This document shows positions 35,677 through 45,922 of a DNA stretch of 64,000 nucleotides, in pieces. The translations under genes and the position numbers were made by a program. Position 1 is the stretch's first letter. Each line of letters opens with the position of its first letter. Source of the DNA: Actinopolymorpha pittospori (lineage in GTDB: Bacteria > Actinomycetota > Actinomycetes > Propionibacteriales > Actinopolymorphaceae); contig NZ_JADBEM010000001.1 in NCBI RefSeq assembly GCF_014873875.1, positions 5,704,001 to 5,768,000 on the forward strand. Direction: 5' to 3'. The notes beneath the pieces were generated by a model. It was given only the letters and a program-made list of their open reading frames with translations. It did no database searches and was not told where the DNA came from.

Positions 35677-38546
35677 GGTGGGCTCCCCAAGGCGACGAGA
35701 TCGGCGAGTTCGGCGTCGGACAACTCGCTGATCCAGGCCTCGCCGGAGCCGACCACGGAGTCGGCCAGCTCCCGCTTCGCCTCGATCACCGCGGCGATGC
35801 GGTCCTCGAGCGTTCCCTCGGTGACGAGGCGGTGCACCTGGACGGGACGGTCCTGCCCGATGCGGTAGGCCCGGTCGGTGGCCTGGTTCTCGACCGCGGG
35901 GTTCCACCAGCGGTCGAAGTGGACGACGTGGGTCGCCTTGGTGAGGGTCAGACCGACGCCTCCGGCTCGCAGCGAGAGAAGGAAGACCGGAGCCGCTCCG
36001 GCCTGGAAGTCTGCCACCATCTGCTCGCGTTTGCGTGCACCGATCCCGCCGTGCAGGAAGAGGCTGCGCACGCCACGACGGTCAAGGTGGTCCTGCAGGA
36101 GCCGGCACATCTCGACGTACTGGCTGAAGATCAGCACGGACTCGCCCTCGTCGAGGATCACGTCGAGGAGTTCGTCGAGTGCGGCGAGCTTGCCCGAGCG
36201 ACCCGGCAGCGGACCGGACTCGTGGAGGTAGTGCGCCGGATGGTTGCAGACCTGCTTGAGCGCGGTGAGCAGCGCGAGTACGAGACCTCGGCGGGCCTGC
36301 CCGTCGGACTCGCGGATCTCGGCCATGACCTCCTCCACGACCGACTTGTAGAGCGTGGCCTGCTCGGAGGTGAGCGGCACCACGAGATCGCTCTCGGTCT
36401 TGGCGGGGAGTTCGGGAGCGATGCCCGGGTCGGACTTACGGCGGCGGAGCAGGAACGGTCGGGTGATGCGGGCGAGCCGGGCGGTGGCGTCCGGGTCGCG
36501 ATAGCGCTCGATGGGCACCGCCATCCGGTGCCGGAAGCGTTCGAGCGGGCCGAGCAGGCCCGGTGTGGTCCAGTCGAGGATCGACCAGAGCTCGGAGAGT
36601 CGGTTCTCGACGGGGGTTCCGGTGAGGGCGATCCGAGACGCCGCCGGGATCGCCCGCAGCGCACGGGCCGTGCGGGCCAGCGGGTTCTTCGCGTGCTGGG
36701 CCTCGTCGGCGACGACCAGGCCCCAGCCCCCGTCGGCCAGCTCGGCGTGGTCGCGCCGGACCACGCCGTAGGTCGTGAGGACCACCTCGTCGACGGCGAG
36801 GTCGTCCAGGTGACGGGTGCCGCCGTGGTAGCGGCGGACCGGAATCGTCGGCGCGAACCGCGCCAGCTCCCGCTGCCAGGTGCCGAGCAGCGACGTGGGG
36901 CAGACCACCAGGGTCGGGCCGAGGGCGAGCGCACGACGGTGCAGATGGACGGCGATCAGCTGGACGGTCTTGCCAAGACCCATGTCGTCGGCGAGGCAGC
37001 CACCGAGCCCGAGGCCGGTGAGGTGTGCGAGCCAGGCCAGACCGCGTTGTTGGTAAGGGCGAAGCGTGGCCAGGAGGTCGGGTGGTGTGGCCACGTCGTG
37101 GTCGGTGGTCGCGTCGGCCAGCAGCTCCGCGAGCCGCCCGATCTGACCGTCGGCACTGAACTCGACCCGTTCGTCGTCGACCTCCAGCTCGCCACTGAGC
37201 GCGGCGGCGAGCGCCTCCGCGGCGCCGAGGCGACGCGGCCCACGGCGGCGCAGCCGGGTGAGCATGTCGCGGTCGACCTTGACCCACCGTCCGCGTAGCC
37301 ACAGGAAGGGACGCTTGGCCTGCGCGAGGGCGGCGATCTCCTCCTCCGTCAGGTCGTCGCTGTCAAGCGTGGGTTGCCAGCGGAACTCCAGCAGCTCGCG
37401 AAGGGAGAACGCCGGCTCGGCGACGCCGGCCGGCGTCGGCGTGGTCGCCCGCGCCTTGAGCGCGAGTCCGGAGCCGAACATCTCCTTCGGCCAGAGCACT
37501 TCGGTCCCGGCCGCGTCGAGTGCCTCGGCGCCTCGGGTGAGCAGGTCCTCGAGGTCGTCGTCGCCGATGTCGACTCCGGTTGGCGTCGCGGCCCGCAGGG
37601 CGGCGCCCAGTGGCGGCCACGCTCGGGCGCCGCGGCGCAGCGACAGCAGCAGGTCGGTCTCGGCCTGGGAGCCCATCCGGGCGAGGACCGCCGCGGGTGC
37701 CGTCCACAGGTCGGCGACGTCGACCACGAGGCTCGGGTCGGTCGTGCTGCGGAGCTGAAGGACGCCCCGGAAGGAATCGCTGGACTCGCCGGTGTCACCG
37801 ACCTCGGCGGGATCCTCGTCAGCAGCGGCGCCAGGAGGCTCGATGCGAAGGACGAGGCGCGCTCCCGCGTGCTCGCCGCGGTCGGCGTCGGTCAGCCAGT
37901 CGGAGGGCTCCTGGACGGGGACGGGCTCGGACGCGGCGAACGCTGCCGCGGTGGCGGCGAGTCGGGCAGTCGCCTCGTCGGTACTCTCCGGACGCGCGAG
38001 CGTGTCGGCGATCGCGTCCCAGAACTCCTGGATCAACGCCTGCGCCGTGGGGACGCGGACGGGGCGGCTGCCGGGGAGGGGGAGAGCATGGCCGGACGGC
38101 GGCATCGCCGCCACCAGCGAGCGCAGCCAGGCGTGGTCGGACGGGTCCAGCGGGCCGACCCGCCAGGTGCCGTAGCCCTGCTCGCTGCGGGCGGGCCGCA
38201 GCCGCCCGCGCGCGACAAGGCCGACGCCGGCGAGTGCGGCGGCGGCCCAGGCGCGGTAGGACGCGCTGGAGGTGGCCGGTGCGGGGGTCCCGCAGAGCAG
38301 GGAGAGGGCGTCCTCGACGGTCAGCAGCCGGGCCGGGACCTGGGTGCGCCGGACGCGGGAGCCGGCCGGCAGCACCAGCTCCACCGGCCTGAGGGTGACG
38401 CCGTCGTCAGCACCTCCGGCGGCGGCGGGTCGGCGTTCATGCCCACTCGCGTCGCCGCGCTGGACGTCGGAGGGGTCCCAGAGAGCGAGCGTGCCCGCAC
38501 GCGGAGGGTCCGCGGGGACGAACACCGCCTCCAGTACGCCGGTCAC
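35673..38546 (-). CDS. SNF2-family DEAD/DEAH-box ATPase
   Basis: This 957-residue Swi2/Snf2-type DNA translocase would move along double-stranded DNA and remodel bound proteins. The N-terminal half (residues 1-500) is an SNF2-associated region of unknown function. The motor has motif I ADDMGLGKTVQ, motif Ia VVCPTSLLGTWQRE, motif II VADEAQHAKN, motif III ALTGTPVENRLSELWSILD, and in the second lobe SQYVEMCRLLQDHL, LSLRAGGVGLTLTKA and RAYRIGQDRPVQVHRLV. All catalytic motifs look intact. A GTG start follows a TAGCGT box by six bases with no ribosome site. It heads a two-gene operon with the SWIM protein. Confidence 0.93.
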   Translation of the reverse strand: MTGVLEAVFVPADPPRAGTLALWDPSDVQRGDASGHERRPAAAGGADDGVTLRPVELVLPAGSRVRRTQVPARLLTVEDALSLLCGTPAPATSSASYRAWAAAALAGVGLVARGRLRPARSEQGYGTWRVGPLDPSDHAWLRSLVAAMPPSGHALPLPGSRPVRVPTAQALIQEFWDAIADTLARPESTDEATARLAATAAAFAASEPVPVQEPSDWLTDADRGEHAGARLVLRIEPPGAAADEDPAEVGDTGESSDSFRGVLQLRSTTDPSLVVDVADLWTAPAAVLARMGSQAETDLLLSLRRGARAWPPLGAALRAATPTGVDIGDDDLEDLLTRGAEALDAAGTEVLWPKEMFGSGLALKARATTPTPAGVAEPAFSLRELLEFRWQPTLDSDDLTEEEIAALAQAKRPFLWLRGRWVKVDRDMLTRLRRRGPRRLGAAEALAAALSGELEVDDERVEFSADGQIGRLAELLADATTDHDVATPPDLLATLRPYQQRGLAWLAHLTGLGLGGCLADDMGLGKTVQLIAVHLHRRALALGPTLVVCPTSLLGTWQRELARFAPTIPVRRYHGGTRHLDDLAVDEVVLTTYGVVRRDHAELADGGWGLVVADEAQHAKNPLARTARALRAIPAASRIALTGTPVENRLSELWSILDWTTPGLLGPLERFRHRMAVPIERYRDPDATARLARITRPFLLRRRKSDPGIAPELPAKTESDLVVPLTSEQATLYKSVVEEVMAEIRESDGQARRGLVLALLTALKQVCNHPAHYLHESGPLPGRSGKLAALDELLDVILDEGESVLIFSQYVEMCRLLQDHLDRRGVRSLFLHGGIGARKREQMVADFQAGAAPVFLLSLRAGGVGLTLTKATHVVHFDRWWNPAVENQATDRAYRIGQDRPVQVHRLVTEGTLEDRIAAVIEAKRELADSVVGSGEAWISELSDAELADLVALGSPP

Positions 38547-38558
38547 CCGCCCACGCTA
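38544..38558 (-). promoter_or_regulatory. -10 box and leaderless start of the SNF2 gene
   Basis: Minus strand: TAGCGT (38553-38558), the six bases GGGCGG, then GTG at 38546. The same box and spacing are found before the ABC ATPase gene at 58145. Confidence 0.6.
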
Positions 38559-38612
38559 GCCGCCACCTCCGACAACCGTCCGCACCCCGCCGGGAGCGGC
38601 ACCGCGGACGGG

Positions 38613-40331
38613 TCAGGACTGGTCGGGCGCGTCCGGCGCATCGGACGCCTCGGACGCCTCGGACGCGGCCGGCTGACGCGCCGCCCACGTCTCCGGCAAC
38701 GCGGCCAGTGCTTCCAGGTAGCCGTCGGCGTCGCGCAGACCGGCCTCGCTGTCCTGGGGCCGCTCCGACAGGGCGGACATCAGTGCCCTGAAGATCTCGG
38801 TCCGTTCGTAGCCCGCGTCGAGGAGCCGGACCGCCGTCTCCCACACCTGCGAGGGGTCCTCGAACCACAGCTGCTGGAGCAGGACGACGTGCAGGCGCTC
38901 CTCGGAGGGCGAGACGTAGTCGTACTTCCCGTCCTTGTTCTCCTGCTCCACCAGCCGCTGCACGGCCTTGGCGTCGGTGACGTCGAAACCGGGGGCGGGC
39001 ACGCCGTCCAGGGCGAACATCCGGCGTTCGAACACTTCGTCCGCGTTGTCCTCGTCGGGATCCATGTCGGCGAGGAGGGAGTCGACGGCGATCCGCGCGG
39101 GTCCCCAGTTGTCCCGGTCCTCATACGCCGGAGCGAACCGCGGGACGAGTGTCTCCACGGCGGCGAGGGTCTCGGTGACCGCTTCCTCGGAGAGCCCGGT
39201 CCGCCGGCCCGCGTAACGCACCCATGCCGGCAGGACGGCGGTTACGTCGCCGACGTACCGCTGGTCCAGCAGACCGGTGCGGGGGAGCCAGGCGAACAGG
39301 AACACCTCGAGCTTGCCCGGGCTGACCCGAAGCGGTTGGCCGCGGTCCTGGTCGCAGCCGTATCCGACGAGTTCGGCCGCGATCGTGCGGGCCGCCTCGA
39401 CCGGCAGGTCGGTGGCCTCGGGGGAGGAGGCGAAGTCCGCGACGATCTCCTCCCGCTCGGCGTCGGGCAGCTCGGTCGGCTCGATCGCGGTCGCCCCCTC
39501 GGGGAGGGACCGGATCCTGGCCACCAGCAGCGCGCGCAGGTCGCGGAACGACTCACCGAGAGGCGCGTCGATCGTCTGCTCGGTCGCGTCGAGCGCGTCC
39601 TGGAGGGCGACCCGAAGGGCACTCGGATCGGCCTCGGTGAGGGCCAGTCCCTCGTCACCGGCGACGGTGGACCGGACCTGCTCGAGCAGGCCGGGCGCGT
39701 GGTCGGTGGCCCACAGGTCCTTGGCGATCCCGCCGAGGTTGTGGTCGACGAGCACCACGAGCGCGTGCGCGGGCTCCTTCGCGCCGGAGTCGTCGGGTTC
39801 GGAGCGAGCCGCGTCGTAGCTGAACGTCATGATCACCTGCGTCGCGTCGCCGAACTCCTCCTCCAGGGTGAAGGACTCCTGGAGCGCGGCCCGTCCCACG
39901 AGCCTGGCCCATGGCGGAAGGTCGGACGTCGGGTCGCCCAGGGCGTCCAGCGCCGTGCGGGCCAGCGCCGCCAACCCGGGTTCGGCGATTGCGGCGAGCC
40001 CGTGGAGCAGCGCGACGGCCTCGGGCGTCGCCGCCCGCTGCGCGCGCTCCACCAGAACCGGGCCGAACGTCGGCGTCGGGTGCTGCCACCAGCTTCCGAT
40101 CACGCTCGCCACGAAGCCCTCGACCTGGAGCGGAGAGTCCAGGGTCAACAGTTGACCGGACGCCGCCAGGACCTGGGTGACGAACTCCTCGACCTGGTCG
40201 GCCGACGACTGCGACGACGGCTCGGTCGCGGCCGACTCCCCACTCGTCGTGCCGGTGCTACGGCGTCGTGCGCGGCGGCGGTCGGACGGGCGGCGTCTGT
40301 CGTCGCGGCGTCCTCGGCTTCTGGGACTCAT
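38613..40331 (-). CDS. Protein of unknown function, 572 residues
   Basis: I do not recognise this family. The chosen ATG at 40331 gives an Arg-rich N-terminus (MSPRSRGRRDDRRRPSDRRR), then an all-helical, acidic body of about 480 residues with no signal peptide or membrane span, and an Ala/Ser/Asp tail containing SDA/SEA repeats. Recognisable pieces are VVLVDHNLGGIAKDLW and GYGCDQDRGQPLRVSPGKLEVFLFAWLPR; the Arg-rich start suggests nucleic-acid binding. Codon use is like its neighbours, so the frame is real. The frame stays open to 40484 without a ribosome site. It is divergent from the leuS leader and may share that control region. Confidence 0.75.
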   Translation of the reverse strand: MSPRSRGRRDDRRRPSDRRRARRRSTGTTSGESAATEPSSQSSADQVEEFVTQVLAASGQLLTLDSPLQVEGFVASVIGSWWQHPTPTFGPVLVERAQRAATPEAVALLHGLAAIAEPGLAALARTALDALGDPTSDLPPWARLVGRAALQESFTLEEEFGDATQVIMTFSYDAARSEPDDSGAKEPAHALVVLVDHNLGGIAKDLWATDHAPGLLEQVRSTVAGDEGLALTEADPSALRVALQDALDATEQTIDAPLGESFRDLRALLVARIRSLPEGATAIEPTELPDAEREEIVADFASSPEATDLPVEAARTIAAELVGYGCDQDRGQPLRVSPGKLEVFLFAWLPRTGLLDQRYVGDVTAVLPAWVRYAGRRTGLSEEAVTETLAAVETLVPRFAPAYEDRDNWGPARIAVDSLLADMDPDEDNADEVFERRMFALDGVPAPGFDVTDAKAVQRLVEQENKDGKYDYVSPSEERLHVVLLQQLWFEDPSQVWETAVRLLDAGYERTEIFRALMSALSERPQDSEAGLRDADGYLEALAALPETWAARQPAASEASEASDAPDAPDQS

Positions 40332-40539
40332 GCGGCAGAGCTTTTCATGCCCGTCCACCCGCGGCCGCGTCACACCTCGCCCTTGCCCGATGCTCTGGTG
40401 CGCACCGATCTTGCGGTGATCGGCGCCCGGTGATCCGCGCGTGGTGATCGGTGCGGTGATCAGTCCGGAGATCGGTGCGGACATCCGTGCGGGCGAAGGC
40501 TCCGGTGAGTGCCGGAGCGGCGGCGGAGCGTCCGTGCGC
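40332..40539. other. Control region between the unknown gene and the leuS1 leader
   Basis: No gene is supported. The main feature is a degenerate repeat array at 40402-40491. The leuS1 -10 box follows at 40540. No good -35 hexamer is visible at 16-18 bases upstream of it (GCGGCG at the 17-base position). Confidence 0.55.
40402..40491. repeat. Degenerate GGTGATCGG repeats upstream of leuS1
   Basis: At least six units around GGTGATCGG follow one another at irregular spacing of 11-20 bases, each containing GATC or a one-base variant. The array ends about 50 bases before the leuS1 -10 box. It could be a multi-site operator or a low-complexity expansion. Confidence 0.6.
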
Positions 40540-40551
40540 TAGTCTGACCGC
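40540..40551 (+). promoter_or_regulatory. -10 box of the leuS1 leader
   Basis: TAGTCT (40540-40545) followed by six bases and the leader ATG. The transcript should start at or within a base or two of the leader peptide's ATG. The leuS2 leader has the same arrangement. Confidence 0.65.
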
Positions 40552-40587
40552 ATGCGCGTGGCACTGCTCCTTACCGAGCCGCGCTGA
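40552..40587 (+). CDS. Leader peptide of leuS1 (MRVALLLTEPR)
   Basis: An 11-codon open frame with three consecutive leucine codons (CTG CTC CTT) ends in TGA 114 bases before leuS1. The leuS2 leader encodes MQPVALLLTWPR with the same three Leu codons, Thr and Pro-Arg-stop. A ribosome stalling at the Leu codons when charged tRNA-Leu is low would change folding of the following RNA, which contains a terminator-like hairpin. Conservation between the two leaders, codon for codon in the core, is the main evidence that it is translated. It is too short for domain analysis. Confidence 0.85.
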   Translation: MRVALLLTEPR

Positions 40588-40654
40588 CCATCAGCGGGTG
40601 CGAGAGCATCGCGTCAGCGTGGCGACCCCTCCAGCGCGAGGGGTTTCTTCTTTT
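40578..40654 (+). promoter_or_regulatory. Transcription attenuator of leuS1
   Basis: Three elements occur in order. GCCGCGCTGAC (40578-40588), covering the end of the leader peptide frame, can pair with GTCAGCGTGGC (40613-40623), giving 11 bp with one wobble. Between them a small hairpin GGTGC-GAGA-GCATC lies at 40597-40610. Two bases later CCCCTC (40626-40631) and GAGGGG (40638-40643) form a 6-bp hairpin followed by TTTCTTCTTTT, a terminator-like end. The GGGT of the small hairpin could also pair with ACCC of the terminator arm, a possible antiterminator. All elements recur at the same offsets before leuS2. Confidence 0.8.
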
Positions 40655-40701
40655 GTACGGAGCACCCCCTCCCGCCACAGCCCTCGACGGAGCCAGGAAC
40701 G

Positions 40702-43209
<2,508 letters not shown>

Positions 43210-43221
43210 GACGTTTCGGCG

Positions 43222-43261
43222 AAAGCCCCGGGGTCTGTCGTACGGCAGACCCCGGGGCTTT
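43222..43261 (+). terminator. Intrinsic terminator of leuS1
   Basis: A perfect 16-bp stem (AAAGCCCCGGGGTCTG and its complement) with an 8-base loop and a run of T at 43259-43262, 13 bases past the stop. It insulates leuS1 from leuS2. Confidence 0.9.
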
Positions 43262-43349
43262 TCGGTGTCACCGTTCGCTGGTCGACCGCACGCGCGTGTG
43301 CGCTGGCATACGAAGGACTTTCCGGCTGCGATGGTGCGGCTTCGTGGAG

Positions 43350-43361
43350 TAGGCTCCCCTC
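43350..43361 (+). promoter_or_regulatory. -10 box of the leuS2 leader
   Basis: TAGGCT (43350-43355), six bases, then the leader ATG at 43362. No clear -35 box is seen. The spacing matches the leuS1 leader exactly. Confidence 0.65.
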
Positions 43362-43400
43362 ATGCAGCCGGTGGCTCTGCTCCTTACCTGGCCGCGCTGA
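43362..43400 (+). CDS. Leader peptide of leuS2 (MQPVALLLTWPR)
   Basis: A 12-codon open frame with Leu codons CTG CTC CTT, ending in TGA 128 bases before leuS2. It matches the leuS1 leader at VALLLT and PR-stop and differs only in the first residues and in Trp for Glu near the end. As in leuS1, it probably senses leucyl-tRNA supply through ribosome stalling. It begins six bases after a -10 box and has no room for a Shine-Dalgarno sequence, so it would be read from a leaderless transcript. Confidence 0.85.
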   Translation: MQPVALLLTWPR

Positions 43401-43463
43401 CCTCCAGAGGGTGCACTCGCACCGCGTCGGCGTGGCAACCCCTCCTGTGCGAGGGGTTTCTTC
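43391..43463 (+). promoter_or_regulatory. Transcription attenuator of leuS2
   Basis: Same parts as before leuS1. GCCGCGCTGAC (43391-43401) can pair with GTCGGCGTGGC (43426-43436), again 46 bases end to end. The inner hairpin is GGTGC-ACTC-GCACC (43410-43423). The terminator-like hairpin is CCCCTC-CTGTGC-GAGGGG (43439-43456) with TTTCTTC after it. The inner hairpin differs from leuS1 in the loop and in one base of the stem (GCACC against GCATC) while pairing is kept. The T-tail is shorter than in leuS1, so read-through may be higher. Confidence 0.8.
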
Positions 43464-43528
43464 ATGTCCAGCCCCGGTGACTCGCCCTCCCGCGCGAGCA
43501 TCGCCGACGCTCCCGAAGGCGGCAGACC

Positions 43529-45832
43529 ATGACGACAGGCGACCCCACATGCCGTTACACCGGCACCCTGGCCGGCCAGATCGAGGCTCGCTGGCAGGCG
43601 TACTGGCAGCGCCACCAGACGTTCCACACCCCCAACCCGACCGGCTCGCTGGCTGCCTCCCCCGACCGGGCCGGCGACGGTGCGGCGGCTCGAGCGGCCG
43701 CACCGAAGTTCTACGTCCTCGACATGTTCCCCGGACCCTCGGGTTCTCTGCACGTGGGTCATCCGCTCGGCTACGTCGCCACCGACGTCTACGGGCGTTA
43801 TCTGCGGATGCGCGGCCACAACGTGCTGCACGCGTTCGGTTTCGACGCGTTCGGACTGCCCGCCGAGCAGTTCGCCGTACGGACCGGTCGACATCCGCGT
43901 GAGACGACCGAGGAGAACATCGCGACCATCCGGCACCAGTTGCGCCGCCTGGGGTTGGCCCACGACGACCGGCGCGGGGTGTCCACTACGGACGTCGACT
44001 TTTACCGCTGGACCCAGTGGATGTTCCTGCAGATCTTCGGTGCGTGGTACGACGAGGAGCGGGACTCCGCTCGGCCGATCGCCGACCTCCTGGCCGCCTT
44101 CGAGTCCGGCGAACGCGCGACGCCGGACGGTCGTCCGTGGGCGGCGCTCACCGAACTCGAACGCCGTGGCGTCGTCGACGCTCACCGGTTGGCCTACCTC
44201 GACGAGGTGGAGGTGAACTGGTGTCCGGGCCTTGGCACCGTCCTGGCCAACGAGGAGGTCACCGCCGACGGTCGGAGCGAACGCGGCAACTTCCCGGTGT
44301 TCCCACGCAAGCTGCGGCAGTGGATGCTGCGTATCACCGCCTACGCCGACCGGCTGCTCGCAGACCTGGACCTGCTGGACTGGCCGGAGCCGATCAAGGC
44401 GCAGCAGCGCAACTGGATCGGCCGGTCAACGCGCGAGGAGGCCTCGGTCGACGGCGACGCCGCGGACGAGCGCGGTGACCAGGTCGCCTACCGGCTGCGC
44501 GACTGGCTGTTCAGCCGGCAGCGCTACTGGGGCGAGCCCTTCCCCATCGTCTACGACGAGCACGGTCCGATCGCGCTGCCGGAGTCGATGCTGCCGGTCG
44601 TGCTGCCCGAGACCGCGGACTTCGCGCCGACCGCGTACGACGCGGACGACGCCGACTCCCGACCCGTGGCGCCGCTGGCGCGGCTGACCGACTGGGTGGA
44701 GGTGACGCTGGACCTGGGTGACGGGCCGCGTGCCTACCGGCGGGAGACCAACACGATGCCGCAGTGGGCGGGATCGTGCTGGTATGAGCTGCGCTACCTC
44801 GACCCTGACAACACGACCGCCTTCTGCGACCCCGAGATCGAACGCGCCTGGATGGGCCCTGGCTCGCCGACCGATCCCGGGGGAGTGGACCTCTACGTCG
44901 GCGGTGTCGAGCACGCGGTCCTGCACCTGCTCTACGCGAGGTTCTGGCACAAGGTGCTGCACGACCTGGGGCACGTGTCCAGCAGGGAGCCGTTTCGCAG
45001 GCTGGTCAACAACGGCTACATCCTCGCCTACGCCTACACCGACGAGCGGGGCGTGTACGTTCCGGCCAGCGAGGTCGAACACCGTGACGGCGGGGACTTC
45101 TGGCACGGCGAGCCCGTCATCCGCTCGCTCGGCAAGATGGGCAAGAGCCTGCACAACATGGTGACCCCCGACGACATGTGCGCGATCTACGGCGCCGACA
45201 CCTTCCGGGTGTACGAGATGGCGATGGGGCCGCTGGAGACGTCACGCCCCTGGGATCCGGACGGCATCGTGGGGTCGCATCGCTTCCTGCAGCGGGTGTG
45301 GCGGTGTCTGGTGGACGAACGCAACGGTGAGTTGACAGTCGTCGACGAGCCGGCGAAGCCGGCCACCCGTCGGATCCTGCACCGCACGATCGCCGCCGTA
45401 CGCCACGACCTCGACGAGCTCGCCTTCCACACCGCGGTCGCCCGACTGATGGAGCTGTCGCGGCACGTCGCCGGGTTGGAGCGGGTTCCGCGCGAGGTGG
45501 CCCGTCCGTTGGTCTTGTTGCTCGCGCCGTTCGCACCTCACGTGGCGGAGGAGCTGTGGAGTCGGCTGGCGGGCAATGACGGCGCGGGGAGCCTGGCCTA
45601 CGAGCCCTATCCGGACGCCGACCCGGCCCATCTCGCCGAGACGACGGTGACCTGCGTGGTGCAGGTCGCGGGCAGGATGCGGGAGCGCTGGGACGTGCCC
45701 GCGGACATCGACGAGGACGAACTCCGGCGTCGCGCCCTCGCCTCGGCCAAGGTCGCCAGCGCCCTGGCCGGCCGCGCGGTCGCCCGGGTCATCGTCCGCG
45801 CGCCCGGCCTGGTCAACGTCGTGCCTGCCTGA
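43529..45832 (+). CDS. Leucyl-tRNA synthetase lacking the CP1 editing domain (LeuS2)
   Basis: This 767-residue synthetase keeps the aminoacylation core: HVGH at 75-78, NWCPGLGTVLANEEV, DWLFSRQRYWGEPFP, YVGGVEHAVLHLLYARFWHKVLHDLG and KMGKS in LGKMGKSLHNMVTPDD. It also keeps the anticodon-binding helices and the C-terminal tRNA-binding tail ending VNVVPA. The editing domain is gone: NWIGRS (295-300) is joined to YRLRDWLFSRQRYWG (321 on) by about 20 mostly polar residues. The core motifs, including RWTQWMFLQIF and the insertion RPIADLLAAFESGER, match the usual actinobacterial LeuRS. It should charge tRNA-Leu but cannot clear norvaline or isoleucine errors in cis. GAAGGCGG precedes the ATG. Confidence 0.94.
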   Translation: MTTGDPTCRYTGTLAGQIEARWQAYWQRHQTFHTPNPTGSLAASPDRAGDGAAARAAAPKFYVLDMFPGPSGSLHVGHPLGYVATDVYGRYLRMRGHNVLHAFGFDAFGLPAEQFAVRTGRHPRETTEENIATIRHQLRRLGLAHDDRRGVSTTDVDFYRWTQWMFLQIFGAWYDEERDSARPIADLLAAFESGERATPDGRPWAALTELERRGVVDAHRLAYLDEVEVNWCPGLGTVLANEEVTADGRSERGNFPVFPRKLRQWMLRITAYADRLLADLDLLDWPEPIKAQQRNWIGRSTREEASVDGDAADERGDQVAYRLRDWLFSRQRYWGEPFPIVYDEHGPIALPESMLPVVLPETADFAPTAYDADDADSRPVAPLARLTDWVEVTLDLGDGPRAYRRETNTMPQWAGSCWYELRYLDPDNTTAFCDPEIERAWMGPGSPTDPGGVDLYVGGVEHAVLHLLYARFWHKVLHDLGHVSSREPFRRLVNNGYILAYAYTDERGVYVPASEVEHRDGGDFWHGEPVIRSLGKMGKSLHNMVTPDDMCAIYGADTFRVYEMAMGPLETSRPWDPDGIVGSHRFLQRVWRCLVDERNGELTVVDEPAKPATRRILHRTIAAVRHDLDELAFHTAVARLMELSRHVAGLERVPREVARPLVLLLAPFAPHVAEELWSRLAGNDGAGSLAYEPYPDADPAHLAETTVTCVVQVAGRMRERWDVPADIDEDELRRRALASAKVASALAGRAVARVIVRAPGLVNVVPA
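44429..44491 (+). other. Site of the missing CP1 editing domain in leuS2
   Basis: These 63 bases encode the short linker STREEASVDGDAADERGDQV plus the first residue of the next motif, in place of the roughly 190 residues seen in leuS1. The reading frame is continuous with no stop or frameshift, so the loss is a clean in-frame deletion, not a decaying gene. Confidence 0.9.
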
Positions 45833-45833
45833 G

Positions 45834-45886
45834 GCCGCGACCATCCCGCCGTTCGACGGCGTCGCCCACGGTGTCGTGGTCGCGGC
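45834..45886. terminator. Hairpin terminator after leuS2
   Basis: GCCGCGACCA pairs with TGGTCGCGGC, enclosing a second small stem. It starts two bases past the leuS2 stop and lies between convergent genes. Confidence 0.65.
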
Positions 45887-45922
45887 GGCCAGCCGCTGGC
45901 AGCGTCGCCGGCGACCCCATGG

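Noticed and set aside
37374..40433. 1019-codon plus-strand open frame opposite the SNF2 and unknown genes
   Set aside because: It spans two genes on the other strand, is made of low-complexity Gly/Arg/Val stretches and has no ribosome site.
40552..40701. T-box or classical riboswitch in the leuS1 leader
   Set aside because: No T-box sequence (TGGN) or specifier loop is seen. The short peptide with Leu codons and the hairpin-plus-T-tail fit ribosome-mediated attenuation better.
43529..45832. LeuS2 as a decaying pseudogene
   Set aside because: The frame is intact from start to stop, all catalytic motifs are kept, the deletion is in frame, and the gene has its own promoter and attenuator.
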